A DNA stretch of 64,000 bases from Sclerodactyla briareus (lineage: Eukaryota; Echinodermata; Holothuroidea; Dendrochirotida; Sclerodactylidae). Of the stretch, positions 11,933 through 22,918 are shown one piece after another. A program made the translations under genes and the position numbers. Location: the NCBI GenBank assembly GCA_026419785.1, contig JAODTK010002777.1, positions 186,001 to 250,000 on the forward strand. The letters are read 5' to 3'. Position 1 is the stretch's first letter. Each line of letters opens with the position of its first letter. The notes beneath the pieces were generated by a model, which saw nothing but the letters and a program-made list of their open reading frames with translations, was not told the DNA's origin and ran no database searches.

Positions 11933-12020
11933 CCAGCCCATGACTGTTCAACACTACATGTTGTCCTCTAAGCAAATCGTTGAGGAAGTAGAAGATAGAA
12001 GAATTGCACCTAATTTATGA
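11933..12020 (+). CDS. Weak candidate terminal exon
   Basis: After TTTTCAACAG a 28-codon frame (starts QPMTVQHYMLSSKQIVEEVE) runs to a TGA. Composition is coding-like. The frame does not join in phase to the 10951 exon through any evident donor, and a frame this short can arise by chance. Confidence 0.2.
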
Positions 12021-14200
12021 TGGAGTTTTCATTGTATGCCTTGCCTCACCCCCCCAGGATAGTTTTGGGCCTTATAGTCGGAATTATTGTGAGAAACACT
12101 GTGATAGGATTAATTGTTCCAACCAGTGATAATTTGATGAAGAAGATGGGATTACATGAATAAATTAGTTGGATAGATATATTGCTCTCCCTATAGCAAT
12201 CATTCCTAGAAGGCATTAACAAATGGTAGTGAGTTAGTAACTTGCAAAAAGGCAAAAAACAGCGATATTTACATGACGTCACGTTGGAGAAAGCATATCA
12301 TTGCATTACAGTATATAATCACAATGGGAACTTATCAATGTGAAAATTACTTCCCAGTTTATACTGTGATTGCAATTATATTGTGGTGTCATGTTAACGA
12401 CATCGTCCTCCTTCACCGAGGGCCCTGAGGACGTTATGGATCTTCGATAAAAACCCAATTTGATAAAGGAATTAGAATGAAGTAATCAGCATTCATACGG
12501 AGGTTATTTTATGCAAAATTGAAATTAAACAAGAGCTGCAATGGATCATTTGCATTGAAGCCCACCGAGGGTGTGGCCTTAGAAAAGGGCTGTCACGAGA
12601 GAGGCAAGCAGCTCTAAATGCCTCAAATGATTCCCTCAAGCTTGGTGGTGATTCTTTTTTTTACTGTAAATTCATGGGAAATAACTCTCCCAGTGCAGAG
12701 TTCCCTGGAGGCAAACCCATAAGCAGGTAAAATGACCTTAATAGGTCTCCAACACGCAGATGCCATTCTGGCCAGAGAAGGAGAAAGGATGCTGAGCCGC
12801 GAACCTCGGTGGATTCATTTCTCGGTTGTATCGATGTTGGCTATGTAGATCACAATTGGTCCTGATTTTCCCTCCCACGAACCCATTCAAGCGGATCGGA
12901 TTGTTGGCCTCTCATCAGTTATGAGTAAGTAAGTAACAATTTATTGATATCATCCATAAAATGAAGATATAATAAAATTGAATCTGTAGCATAAAAATAT
13001 ACAAATTCACTTCCAAAAAATAAATTAACCTACGGTAGTTGCCAATTCTATAAGTTTTATACTCTGTTCAAAAAAGAATTCCAGCAAGCTATCATGCAGG
13101 GGGGTGGTTCCATCTTCATAATCTTTTTGGATTACTGGGATATTGACTCCATTCACAAGAGAAAGAAAATATTCCTCATCTCCTCCTACATGTATCCTGG
13201 AATATTCATTCAGTAATAACGATTAAGCTTAGTTAATCAGAGATCCAGCGAGTTAACATTGAAAAAAAGGAAATGTGGAGCTCTCGGGGGAGAATCTATG
13301 AGATGAGTGCTTTGCTGGTCCTTCTCCTGACCCAGATGCTGAGTGGGGACTGTATGGAACTACAATGGCACAACAATAGCACATAGTCATGAGTTTTGAG
13401 TTTGATCCCACCACCAGCACTCTACACTTCACACCTTGTACATAGTTTGGTGTAGAATAATGCAATTGTAATCATTGTGAATTGGGATGAATAGACAATG
13501 ACAGCAGCTTTCAGAATGCAGCAAAGTCTCTTGGTTTCATTTGTGTTTCTTTTGCCTACTTCATTCAAAGCCACAATTCACATACTATATTCATCCTAAT
13601 AGAAGTTGTACAGTCGTACGAATCATGTATATTCCTTAGATGAACCCCCAGCGATTTGAGTTAATTTAAGAAGACCCCACCCTGAAGAAATACAACTAAC
13701 TTGCCTGAGAATGCACAGAAAAGACAAATTGTGGGTTTAGCTGATGGAAGATAATGTGACTGATAGAACATGGCCCACTAAGAATGATTTTATCCAGTAC
13801 GGTAGCTGAAAGTGGGATGAAAGGGGGGCTACCACTGAATCTCTGTGGTCAGGTAAGGTAATACAATGTGTGATTGTAAGCATTATAAGCACCCATTAAA
13901 ATATCGGAAGTCGGCGTGGTGGAATACAGTACTTGATAATCATCATAGTGCATGAAAGATGAGTGATGAACCATTTTTTGCACTTTCCGTGATTTTTAAT
14001 TGCTGGCCCTCAAAATAAGTTCAAAATTCACAAACAATTTCATTTTTGAAAATGATGTTTGCTTAAGTCTAAATGAGCCATCACACCACCTGGAGCATAT
14101 GACCACCGCTAGTGAAATATCCGACATGGAACATGGAGGCTGCCTGGCTATCTGTTCGGATACTGGCTGGGCTCAAATTAAGGAGCATATATATATGCCC
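12021..14200. other. No gene seen
   Basis: AT-rich, with short shadow frames on both strands. I see no splice-bounded coding segment, RNA gene or mobile element. Confidence 0.4.
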
Positions 14201-14201
14201 A

Positions 14202-14300
14202 GCGGATGATGGGGGGGGGGGGGGGGGGGGGGAGGGGGGTGCGGATGATTGGGGGGGGGGGGGGGAGGGGGGTGCGGATGATTGGGGGGGGGGGGGGGGT
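14202..14300 (+). repeat. G-rich minisatellite, 3 units
   Basis: Three units of roughly 35-40 bp, each starting 'gcggatgat', then a G run (22, 15 and 16 G). The first two G runs end in 'aggggggt'. Run lengths are likely unreliable. The strand has strong G-quadruplex potential. Apparent Gly- or Pro-rich frames through it are low-complexity artefacts. Confidence 0.85.
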
Positions 14301-15366
14301 GGAAGCATAACAGCTAAAACGAACCCCTTACAATTCCCCAGTCAGCTCACATCAATTCAACCTTGCCCAATTATCTCTCTCTGCTGTTTATGGTTAGCGT
14401 TAGCGTCTGATAGATTGGATAACATTTAGAAGTCGAAAGAAAATCCTAATGTCTGAATCTAATCCCCATATATCGAACACCGAAACTCTTTGCATTTTCA
14501 CTTGTTATGATCTCGGTTAACGCGTCCCCTTCCCCCCCTCCGACTTGGCCCTAAACAAGTCATACAGGTTACTCTTTTCATAACTCATGCGATGATAACA
14601 TAATTGCCAATGTTTTTTTTTCAGCCAAGTACTTTTATTCACAAGTTGGGATCAAGTCCGTTCACGGCACAACCAAAAAAGTTCCCCACTACATATTCCT
14701 GTGTGAAATTTAGAGGAATTTAGGTGCGGAAAGATGGTTGCACTGAAGTTTGTGGTTTTTGTTCCTCCATTTTATTCCATGTCTTTCTTTCATATTTCAT
14801 ACCCAATATAACATATGGTTTCCCCAAAAAAAAAGGATGTTGCAGCATACCAACAATATATATTATATTTTGACAAAAGCTGATCGGATATAATGCCAGA
14901 GAACAATCGAAAGGCATAGGTACTTTTTATAACGTTTGCATGTGCATGTGAAAAGCTCAGGGCCGTTTCAAACGAAACTTTTCAACTCATCGAATGGTAT
15001 CGCACGTTTCTTTTTTCCCTTCGTAATATCAACTTTCAAGACAAACTTGAAGTAATGAAAAAATGAATTACTATGTGGTACTTCCTCCTTCATTTTACAA
15101 TTGAATATAATTTTTTCCTATGGAGAATCAAAAAGTTAAATGGATAATCTGGTTGGTTGAAACAAATTAAACATCTCGCTTCGAGAAGAAAAATTGCTTT
15201 CTCAGATAGGGACGTTCCACATATAGATCAAAACAAGGCGTCACTCTGCTTTCCCAAACAAAGTTCCAACAGTTTTCATTTCTGTTTTACAGAAAGTACA
15301 TAATGGATCACTGCTATCTCATAAAATGAAGTAGCCTTGAAGTAGGCTTTCAGTGAGTCATGGGAC

Positions 15367-15393
15367 GGGGGGGGGGGGGGGGGGGGGGGGGGG
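15367..15393 (+). repeat. 27-base G homopolymer
   Basis: Uninterrupted G run followed by 'tgaggggggtg'. It is one of several long G or C runs clustered between 14.2 and 19.7 kb. Confidence 0.9.
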
Positions 15394-15599
15394 TGAGGGG
15401 GGTGCCGGGTATAAGGCCATCGAAGGTCGAAAGCTTGTAAGCATGCAGAGAAACACACACAAAGGAGAAAACTGCCCTGAACCTCTGTAACATATGACGA
15501 TATGCATGTAGAATAAAAGATATGGAAACCATCTTACTGATCAAATAATTAGGTGTTGTGCAGAGAACCAAGATCCGTGTTTCCACTCGCAGTCTTGCT

Positions 15600-16450
15600 A
15601 TATTCTAGTGGAGGCTTGGACCTCACTTTCAGGCGGAAACGGCGATTGGATCATTTTTCACCACCTCACTACGCCGCATCCTCGGTTACCGCTGCCAGGT
15701 CATGTATTCAATGTCGGGGAGGCGGGGATGGTGTAAGTTAGCTGCCTGGTTCGCGATCGTCAACTCAACTGCGCTCTCTTGGGAATTATGGCGCCGGGTT
15801 CGCCCCCATGGCCCGTGGTTGGTACAGCTTCGAGAGTACCTCATGGAGTTGAAGGGGTGGGCCAGGCCCAAGGCTGGTCGCTTGATCCAGATGAGAAAGG
15901 CCGGGTGGGTATTGGAAGCAGCGAGTGGATGCTGCTAGTGAGTGCGGGGAGTGTACGTGAGTGAGTGAGTTTCGTATAGGAACGGAGGTTACGGATAGGG
16001 GTCTACGGAGACGTTGTTCAAATACATGGGATGTCTTTGATGAACAAAAACAGAAAGTCCACAAAAAAAACTTCAAATACGAAGGCCGTACTATCCCACG
16101 GTTAGTCGAATCGAAGTTGAAAGTGGCTGATCTTTGCACTGACGATTGACGATCTAATGGTCGACAGGAGGGTTGAATTTTCGGCGAAATCTCAAGCGAA
16201 GATGCTCAAACACGAGACGTGTAAGTCTGACAAATGAGAAGTGCGATGGTGTTGCCGACCCAGGCTTGATGTTATTACCAGATGTTCAATGGCGCGTGGG
16301 TGGGGTGGAGGGGCGGAGATGGGGTAAGTATCATAGGTCACAGATTCAAAAACCTGTTCAGTTTTGTGGATTTTCAAGTGCGTTCGTTTTATTAAAAGCG
16401 ATTTTAGCGGGGCCACATTGTTCGAGTTGTGGTGAAATTAAATAAATCGA
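15600..16450 (+). other. GC-rich stretch with degenerate coding signal
   Basis: CpG content is higher than in the flanks. Short frames include one ending near 16149 with RRRCSNTWDVF and NFKYEGRTIPRLVE, and another beginning near 16173 with LKRRCSNTRRV before a GTAAGT. The repeated RRCSNT peptide suggests two diverged copies of one coding segment. A Cys-rich SSCGEIK ends at 16445. No family is recognised. Candidates are a decayed transposon gag-like region or a broken local gene. Confidence 0.3.
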
Positions 16451-16455
16451 AATAG

Positions 16456-16809
16456 CATCAACGTGGTGCAACGCTTCATAATAAATATTGTGCGAATTCG
16501 AAAGTAATTATGTGGGATAACGGAGTCATCATCAATTATGATCTAGCATACCGTCGCCGTCAGTTCTGGCAAATTACTTTATATGAAGTTCCTACCGGGC
16601 TGGAGGGATTGGAGCCACAAACCAATTAGAAGGCGCATTGTCAGCTGTTTCAAGGAATGATTAAGGCCCTTAAGCTAGAGCAACGCCGTCGTTCTCCCTC
16701 TAGCAGTTTAAGGGAGGAATTGAAGCCTTCCACCACCCCGTCAGGGAAGTCTACTCATACCCCCGTGGATTTTTCTCCAATTTCGTGTGTGAGTGGAGTT
16801 CCTGAGTGA
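16456..16809 (+). pseudogene. 118-codon frame with one in-frame TAG
   Basis: A single frame spans 118 codons, interrupted only by TAG at 16627-16629 and ending at TGA 16807-16809. The first half includes VIMWDNGVIINYDLAYRRR and ITLYEVPTGLEGLEP. The second half includes MIKALKLEQRRRSPSSSLRE, then a Ser/Thr/Pro-rich tail (KPSTTPSGKSTHTPVDFSP). The composition looks coding. It may be a gag-like ORF of a mobile element, a pseudogene, or two exons, since CATTGTCAG just after the TAG could act as an acceptor. No homologue is recognised. A related-looking peptide FKYDGRSMLI follows near 17034, echoing FKYEGRTIPR at about 16074. Confidence 0.35.
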
Positions 16810-17280
16810 GTGTCCAATGTGCACTCTCCGATGGCCTCGAGGGCCTATTACCCCTGATACGATGGTTATTTACAACCTTACTGAGAAAATGCAAATTTCT
16901 GATATCGGCGACGGGGAAAGTTATCGAGAAGTTGGGGGAATAAAATATGTATTTCTTTTCACGTGTGAAAAAAAAAACACTCAAATTCTCTCCGTAAACA
17001 AAACTCACATTGTGAATACTGTTGGTTTTTTTTAAGTACGACGGACGTTCCATGTTAATCAGTCCTAGTGAGTTAATTCCCCTCACTCCTTCAACACTCA
17101 CTTAATTCGAGAATAATTTCGCATTTTCGCATTTCCTCAAATGCGTCTTGCTACTGAGGATCTTGTGATGAGCCAGTCAGCAGAAGATTCGACATTTTTT
17201 TTTCACTCTTGCCTTTTCGCTGCCCAAATTGTTGTCATTTTCCCCCGATGTCTTATCTCAGAAAAAATGTGCGGCAGTAG

Positions 17281-17320
17281 CTTCCCCCACCCCCCCCCCC
17301 CCCACCCCCGTACGGCCCGT
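17281..17320 (+). repeat. C-rich low-complexity tract
   Basis: Runs of C broken by single A bases. Pro/His-rich frames across it are not meaningful. Confidence 0.8.
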
Positions 17321-18139
17321 GACCGTCGAATCCCGCCCTCCCGACCAGGCGCGGCGGAACGGGTAATTATTGTCGGGCCTTGATTGGGAGACTATCTAAA
17401 CGGAGCGCCACCATCAGTTGGCGCGGATGTCCCAAAAAATTTGGGTTTTTCAAACCCCCAGATGACCGGGAACGCGGCACTTCCCGAGTGTTTTATGCTG
17501 CGAATACCTAGCAGTGTAATATGGGTTTCAAGCCTGCAATTTCTCAAATTGCACGTAAAAATCTGTAAAAACATAATTTGTATATTCGATGAAGCATGAT
17601 ACAGATAATCAATTATCATATCGTTAAATGTTCTGGCTCCAATGTTCCGCACTTACGCCCTCCTAATGTTCGCCCTGCTCCCCATCACTCCCACCCCCCT
17701 TTTTGTGATTCCTTAACTAGACCACCACCATCCCACCACCCATTTTTTTTACCCTCGTATCGACTGAAACTCTTTCAGAAAACAACAGAGATATGGATTC
17801 TCCAATGTCCCCAAAAGAGCCATTGTGATAGACCTATGACTGAATCATAGGCCTATTCATTTTCTGTATGTATCATGATGCATAAGTGTGAAAGGAATGT
17901 GTACAATTCTGGCTAGAACAACGATAGGTCAACCCTAAATCTGCACAGACGAAAGAGTCATTGGCCTGAGATGAAGTTGTGTTCTGCTTACTGGTGCTCA
18001 TTCTCACTGCTTCCACTTTTCACGGGGCGCGAAGACGCGGTTGTGGTGACAAAGTAGTCTACAGCCAGGGGACGAGCCGAGGGTCCCCCAGCATTGGCTA
18101 AATTTTACACCTTTAATAAGGGATCACGTCGAAAAAAAA

Positions 18140-18176
18140 AGCGCTATATAAGCACCTAGATATTATTATTTTATAT
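18140..18176 (+). mobile_element. SINE family A tail fragment
   Basis: 'aaagcgctatataagcacc' followed by ATT repeats matches the 3' tail of the SINE at 6193 and the inverted fragment at 35205. No tRNA-like head is visible upstream. Confidence 0.55.
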
Positions 18177-18252
18177 GTAGTATATGTAATAGTACAAGTA
18201 TGCATTGAAAAAATGGGAAGGATGAACGTTTTTTGAACCTTGGTAAATATTG

Positions 18253-18355
18253 AGGGGGGGGGGGGGGGTATAATGCACTGCCCAGGCTCAACTTTTTCAT
18301 TGGGGGGGAGGATGAGTTTTTAGAGGTTATGTTGATAAGCATGGGGGGGGGGTAA
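18253..18355 (+). repeat. G homopolymer cluster
   Basis: G runs near 18253, 18302 and 18344. No other structure. Confidence 0.7.
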
Positions 18356-18639
18356 CTGTGAAGTTTTGTGCTGGTATTGCAGGAGGTGTAATATTCGTCA
18401 GAGGTTTCAAAAGATTTGAACTGCCAGTGTGCCACTATGACTTTTGACACAATAGAATTATAGTCCGTACCATGGCAAGGCTCATTCCCCTATCACATTG
18501 ACCCCTGTCTCATTGGTCCACTGTCTCGTTATAGTCCCCATTCTACTTTGAATCATTTTAGCATGGGTTACACTGGGTTGGCCCAAGCTGCTGATACTGC
18601 CTTGAATAAATGTTGCAGCTGTGCGGGTACCATCTAGCT

Positions 18640-19060
18640 GTTAGTCCCAGTAAGGAAGTCTCGAGACTTCAGTCACAGTACAAAATGGGCTGCTTCGTAT
18701 TATATACTGTGTTAGCTGGAGGGATTGTTTCACGATAGCCTTGCTCGATGAGTTCCACTGGCTCCCTTTTGCGAAACGTGTAATCTTCAAAGTATGTTGT
18801 TAGTGTATGCTCGCCATGGCCTTGCCCCAGTTTTCCTCAGTGAGACCCTTATTACGTATGTTCCCGCCAGAAGTGGCTTACGTTCCAATGATTTTTATCG
18901 TCTCAATCAACCATTTGTAGGAGACAAACGGTGAGGACGTCTTTTTCTTCATCTGGGTAGTGAATATATATGAACTCCCTGTTCTGGTGAAGTCGTCGGC
19001 AAATGTAAATATTTTCAAGCGTAGATTGAAGACCTATATATTTCAAGCTATTGTTAAAAG
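18640..19060 (+). mobile_element. LINE ORF2 C-terminal fragment (CR1/L2-like)
   Basis: Reading across several frameshifts gives the family's C-terminal signature: an FHWLPF / KRVIFK segment near 18755, 'HGLAP' near 18823, then SGLRSNDFYRLNQPF, and finally ELPVLVKSSANVNIFKRRLK ending at about 19050. These correspond to the region after the reverse transcriptase of CR1/L2-type non-LTR retrotransposons (LHWLPV..R, GLAP.YL, RSLRS, LP..IR....FK..LK). Many stops and frameshifts show it is dead. Endonuclease and RT domains are not adjacent. Confidence 0.8.
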
Positions 19061-19123
19061 CGCAGTGATCATTTCTGAAATGCGCTTATATAAGAAACTT
19101 GTTATTATTAGTAGTGCAAAATT

Positions 19124-19195
19124 GGGGGGGGGGGGGGAGGTGAGGCATATAGGTACTTGCACGGGAGGAGGCTATGTGGGGAGGGGGGGGGGGCG
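19124..19195 (+). repeat. Paired G-rich runs
   Basis: G runs at about 19124-19137 and 19181-19193 flank a short spacer. Low complexity only. Confidence 0.7.
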
Positions 19196-19345
19196 ATGTG
19201 ACATGACGCTTATCGCATTGGGACTATACAGTTGAGAAATTGGGGGAGAGCGGAGATGAAAGTCAGTAGGGTTCAGACTTTCCAACAACCAACATTGAGG
19301 CAATTTTATGAGTGTGATCAGTGGCAGTGGGGGATGCTGGGGTCT

Positions 19346-19371
19346 AAGGGGAGGGGGTGTCCCCTCCCCTT
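19346..19371. repeat. Inverted repeat, 11 bp arms
   Basis: AAGGGGAGGGG and CCCCTCCCCTT are perfect reverse complements separated by 4 bases. They could form a small hairpin. No T-tract or gene context supports a terminator role. Confidence 0.6.
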
Positions 19372-19605
19372 TTGAAAATTCTCCGTTTTTTGGAGTGTTT
19401 AGATGCAAAATGGTGTATTGTTTTTCAGTTTTTTGGGGTAGTTTTATGTTGAGATTTTCATAGTTATTTATATTATTAAACTCACAAAAGGCATGACATT
19501 GTCAGGAAAAAGTTTTATTAGTGATCACATACGGTATAATCATATAATGGAACATGAAATCTTAGATAAGGTAACTGACCAGTGACGGGTATATTCTCAA
19601 TACAA

Positions 19606-19776
19606 CCCCCCCCCCCCCCCTAGATCCTTCAGTACAGTCAACTTTTCCCGACAGGCAGCCAAAACAGGCAGCCCGAACTGTACTTTTGAGTAGCTCCGGG
19701 CTATCGCGCTCACGTAAATTTTAATACGTAATAAAAAGCAGGCTACTACAAAAAAAAAAAAAAAAAAAAAAAAAAT
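19606..19776. repeat. C run and 26-base A run
   Basis: A C run near 19606-19620 and an A run at 19750-19775. The A run could be a decayed retroelement tail, but no element body is recognisable next to it. Confidence 0.5.
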
Positions 19777-20494
19777 ACACTGAATAAGAACCCTTAGCAG
19801 AGGGGACCCAGATAGAATTAGTTGAGTATATACTTGACCAGAATCAGTTCCGTCATTTTTCAAAAGAAAAGATGAATTTTGAATACCTGCTCTGTTTTCG
19901 GATCGAAAATTTCTTTATTTTGCTGTTGACTCCGACTGAATGCAACACATCTTGCAACTGTGTACGGCACCCTAGCAATCCATGCACAAATCACTGCACG
20001 TGTCTGCTGTCATATGTACGTCGGCAGGTGGGGCTACCGGGTCACTGCAACTGAAGTTTACTTATACGCCTCGTGTTATGCTTCCACCCGAAGGTTGCTT
20101 TCAGCTGACTAAGGAAATCCAGTCGGAAATGTAGAGGCTCCAGTTTGGGTGTGGAACTTAAGGACACCGGCGAATCTCGCCTACTCTGCAACTGAAGTTT
20201 AGTTTACTCTAATTGGTAGTCATGCAGGTGGTCGAGCCGACCACGTGGCCGACGGAAAGAAATCACAGTTATATTAGTCATCAGCTAGCCTAGCCTAGTT
20301 ATGGAGAACTGGTCAGTTAATCATAATCCCTACAAGTGATTTGGATATGAACCAAAAGAACTATTTTTAGGCCTAATTGGGCAGCTAACCGGCTGATTTT
20401 AGCTTAGACCTAGCCTCAGCCAGCATAAACCAACTCTGGGAGGCTGTTTACTTGGACTGCGTGTGATAAAGAAAGTCCAGATGGCGTGTGAGCG

Positions 20495-20573
20495 TCTGAA
20501 GACCTCGAAATGCGTGTGTCACACGCCAAATGCGTGTGTCACTGTCCCACGCCAAATGCGTGTGACTTGGAAT
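20495..20573 (+). repeat. Short tandem repeat 'aaatgcgtgtg(tcac)'
   Basis: Three copies of 'aaatgcgtgtg' linked by 'tcacacgcc' or 'tcactgtcccacgcc'. The spacer is partly palindromic with the unit (gtgtg / cacac). CpG-rich and local. Confidence 0.7.
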
Positions 20574-20579
20574 GTCTGA

Positions 20580-22309
20580 GAGTTAGTTTTAACAAATGCT
20601 ACAGCGCGAAAACTATGCAAGAGTAAGTGGAAGCGATGGTGGTTCAGTATTTTACCTCTATGCTTCCTCATTCACCTCACACTAAAACTCGAACTACACA
20701 TCCACGCGGAAGCATCATTCAAGAAGTGTTCACCGAAAATGTTACCCCTTGAAAACACAGGTTTTACCTGATTAAAAATGTCCTGAAACTAGGCTACACC
20801 TTATTAGTCGAGTTTGTAACATATGCTGATTTCATATTAATCCCGGTTATATCTAATTGGAAATATCATATTACAGAGCCGAGTTAGGAAAGTCAGGAAA
20901 GAGTCAGGAGTCAGGAAAGAGTTTGAGATATCACCTGGCGTATTCTATTTTTACTTTTCGAATTTCAATACTTACTGAATTTTGAACGGTAGAGGCGTTA
21001 CCGGACTTGGTGAAGTCGATTCGCCATAGTACAAAAAACATGCATATATCGCAAGTCCGCAATGTGTGTTACTCAGTAACACTAAACAACGTAGAAAATG
21101 TGGATTAGAGGGCGCTCAAACGGTGACTCTTGACAGCCCTCATTGCCATAGCCTGTTTGCAACTGCTCATATCTGTATATAGAACTGGATACTCAATTAG
21201 GTTGAGGAACGATTTTTTGGAAGAAAAGTAAACCCCAACGGAAACGATGCCTCACCGGTTCTACCTACGTCGGGGAGCTTCAACTTGCCGCCTTCAACTT
21301 AGGGTCATTGACGTTGTATGATGCCCATGATGGGCGATTCTCTGAAGGACTCTGAGGAATGAGGAGCTAAGAAGAGGGAATGGCCATTAGGAACTTGCTA
21401 CTAAATTATTCGATGGTCATCTAGCCTAGGTAATCCATGTGAAAACATACCTACCTAGTAGTCCTACCTATCGCTCTAGCGATTTTCCGTAAAAGCCCCT
21501 CCCCGGGCCTCCCCCTCCCCATTCCTGCTCCTGTCGCAACAGCTCTGTCTTTCAGTTATTTTCGATAGTCAATTGCCTTGCAACATTCACTCGTTCTCAA
21601 TCAAAAGTTCTTAGGGGCAAATCGGAGAAACCAGAACCAAATCACGTGAAGCATCGAAGTGTTCGCTACCTTGGCGTTCAATGATTATCGGCAACATGCG
21701 AGCTTGTTGGAATAATATATGTTTATGGTACAACGAACACATGTCGCGAAAATCGATAACACTGCGTTCCCGTTGCGATGACAATACACACAGTGTTCAA
21801 TCGTTCGTGCGTAAGTGAAATTTGAAGGGTCGCCAAATAATTGAAGTTCGAAAAGCTGAATGTAACTTGTGAGTTTCTCTTCATTTGGTCTGGTTATATT
21901 ACACTCTAGTTCTCTACAGGATGATTCGCAAAATGCGGGTGTATAGTTACAAACTCTGGAGTTAAAATAATCAAATCACAGCACCCGCAAAAAACGAGGC
22001 AAGTTTTTTGCACGGAGTACCCCAAGAATTCAAGAGTCATCGTTGTTCCACTGTTATAACGGATTCGCTCAACAGGTGCTAGTGTGTTTGTACTGTGACA
22101 GTGTCTGTCCGTTTCCATGTAGCCTGGCTACAGTATAGAAGATGCAGCAGTCTGAACGCGACTCACAAGGATGTTCGAGCACCGAATAGTCTAGGGTATC
22201 TGTTTATTCCCGATTGCATTGAAATGGGATACTAGAGTGTCAACGACAAAATGTCAGATTGTCAGTCATAATAATAATATATTGATTTTTGTGCTGTAAA
22301 ACATTTTGT
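20580..22309. other. Presumed upstream region of the C12orf56-like gene
   Basis: No reading frame of interest. It includes dispersed CpG dinucleotides and pyrimidine-rich stretches (21490-21530). If the ATG at 22310 is correct, promoter and 5' UTR should lie here. No core promoter motif is convincing. Confidence 0.35.
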
Positions 22310-22562
22310 ATGGCGAAGGGAGGGACTGAAACACTCTCAAAAAGAAACAGCAAGTGGAAAGTTTTCTTGAAGTTCAACCTCAGTCAATCCGTATTTGAGA
22401 GAATAAGAACATACGAAGCATGCATTGTGAACTTCAAAAAAGAGAAACGTGCCTTCAAGTTTGCTGTCTTATCCGATGAGAGATTACTTGACAGAAAATC
22501 CACCAAAGTCCATTCAAGAAGAAGATGCAGTCTACTTGGGAGATATTGTTTCGATTGATCTG
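22310..22562 (+). CDS. C12orf56-like: C12orf56-like protein, first coding exon (PH-like N-terminus)
   Basis: Starts at ATG 22310 (MAKGGTETLSKRNSKWKVFL) and continues FERIRTYEACIVNFKKEKRA then FKFAVLSDERL. After a frame change near 22480 it reads YLTENPPKSIQEEDAVYLGD and IVSIDL, ending phase 0 at CTG|GTAAGA. The order (R-Y/T-Y-E-.-C-I-V, F-K-.-V/A-.-L-S-D, YLTENPPKSI, AV.L.D-IV.IDL) matches, as I recall it, the N-terminus of vertebrate C12orf56, an uncharacterised protein. The beta-strand pattern resembles a PH fold. Restoring a lost TA in 'agattac' (AGATTATAC) joins the two frames, the same kind of 2-base error seen in the ITPR exons. The ATG choice is supported by upstream stops and by similar N-terminal length. 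Biochemical function is unknown. Confidence 0.68.
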
Positions 22563-22918
22563 GTAAGAATTCTTTTAGTCTGTTTATGCTTGTGGAGCCG
22601 AATAGAATTAACTGTATTTTATTTAGATTTTCCAAAATGTGGGTATGGTATTGAACCTACGAAGGACCCTGCAAGGAAGTTTGAACTGGAGGTGCACAGT
22701 GGTCATGAAAGGGTTGGCATTTTACCGGGAAAAACTGGTAAATACCGGTATTACCACTTTCGCATTGTTTTCCCCAGAATACCTTTGGCATAACTATCAA
22801 AACTGAGCATGGAATCATGTCATGTTGTTAGTGTTGAAATGATGGCAACGGCATGAATGTCAACAAGAGTTTATCATTCAATTGCATGGCCTTCTCTTAA
22901 TCGATTCTGTAAGTTGTG

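Noticed and set aside
14081..14429. Gly-rich and Pro-rich ORFs
   Set aside because: Created by G homopolymers in a minisatellite.
15786..16139. 117-codon minus-strand ORF
   Set aside because: The plus strand of the same region carries the repeated RRCSNT and FKYEGR peptides; the minus frame looks like its shadow.
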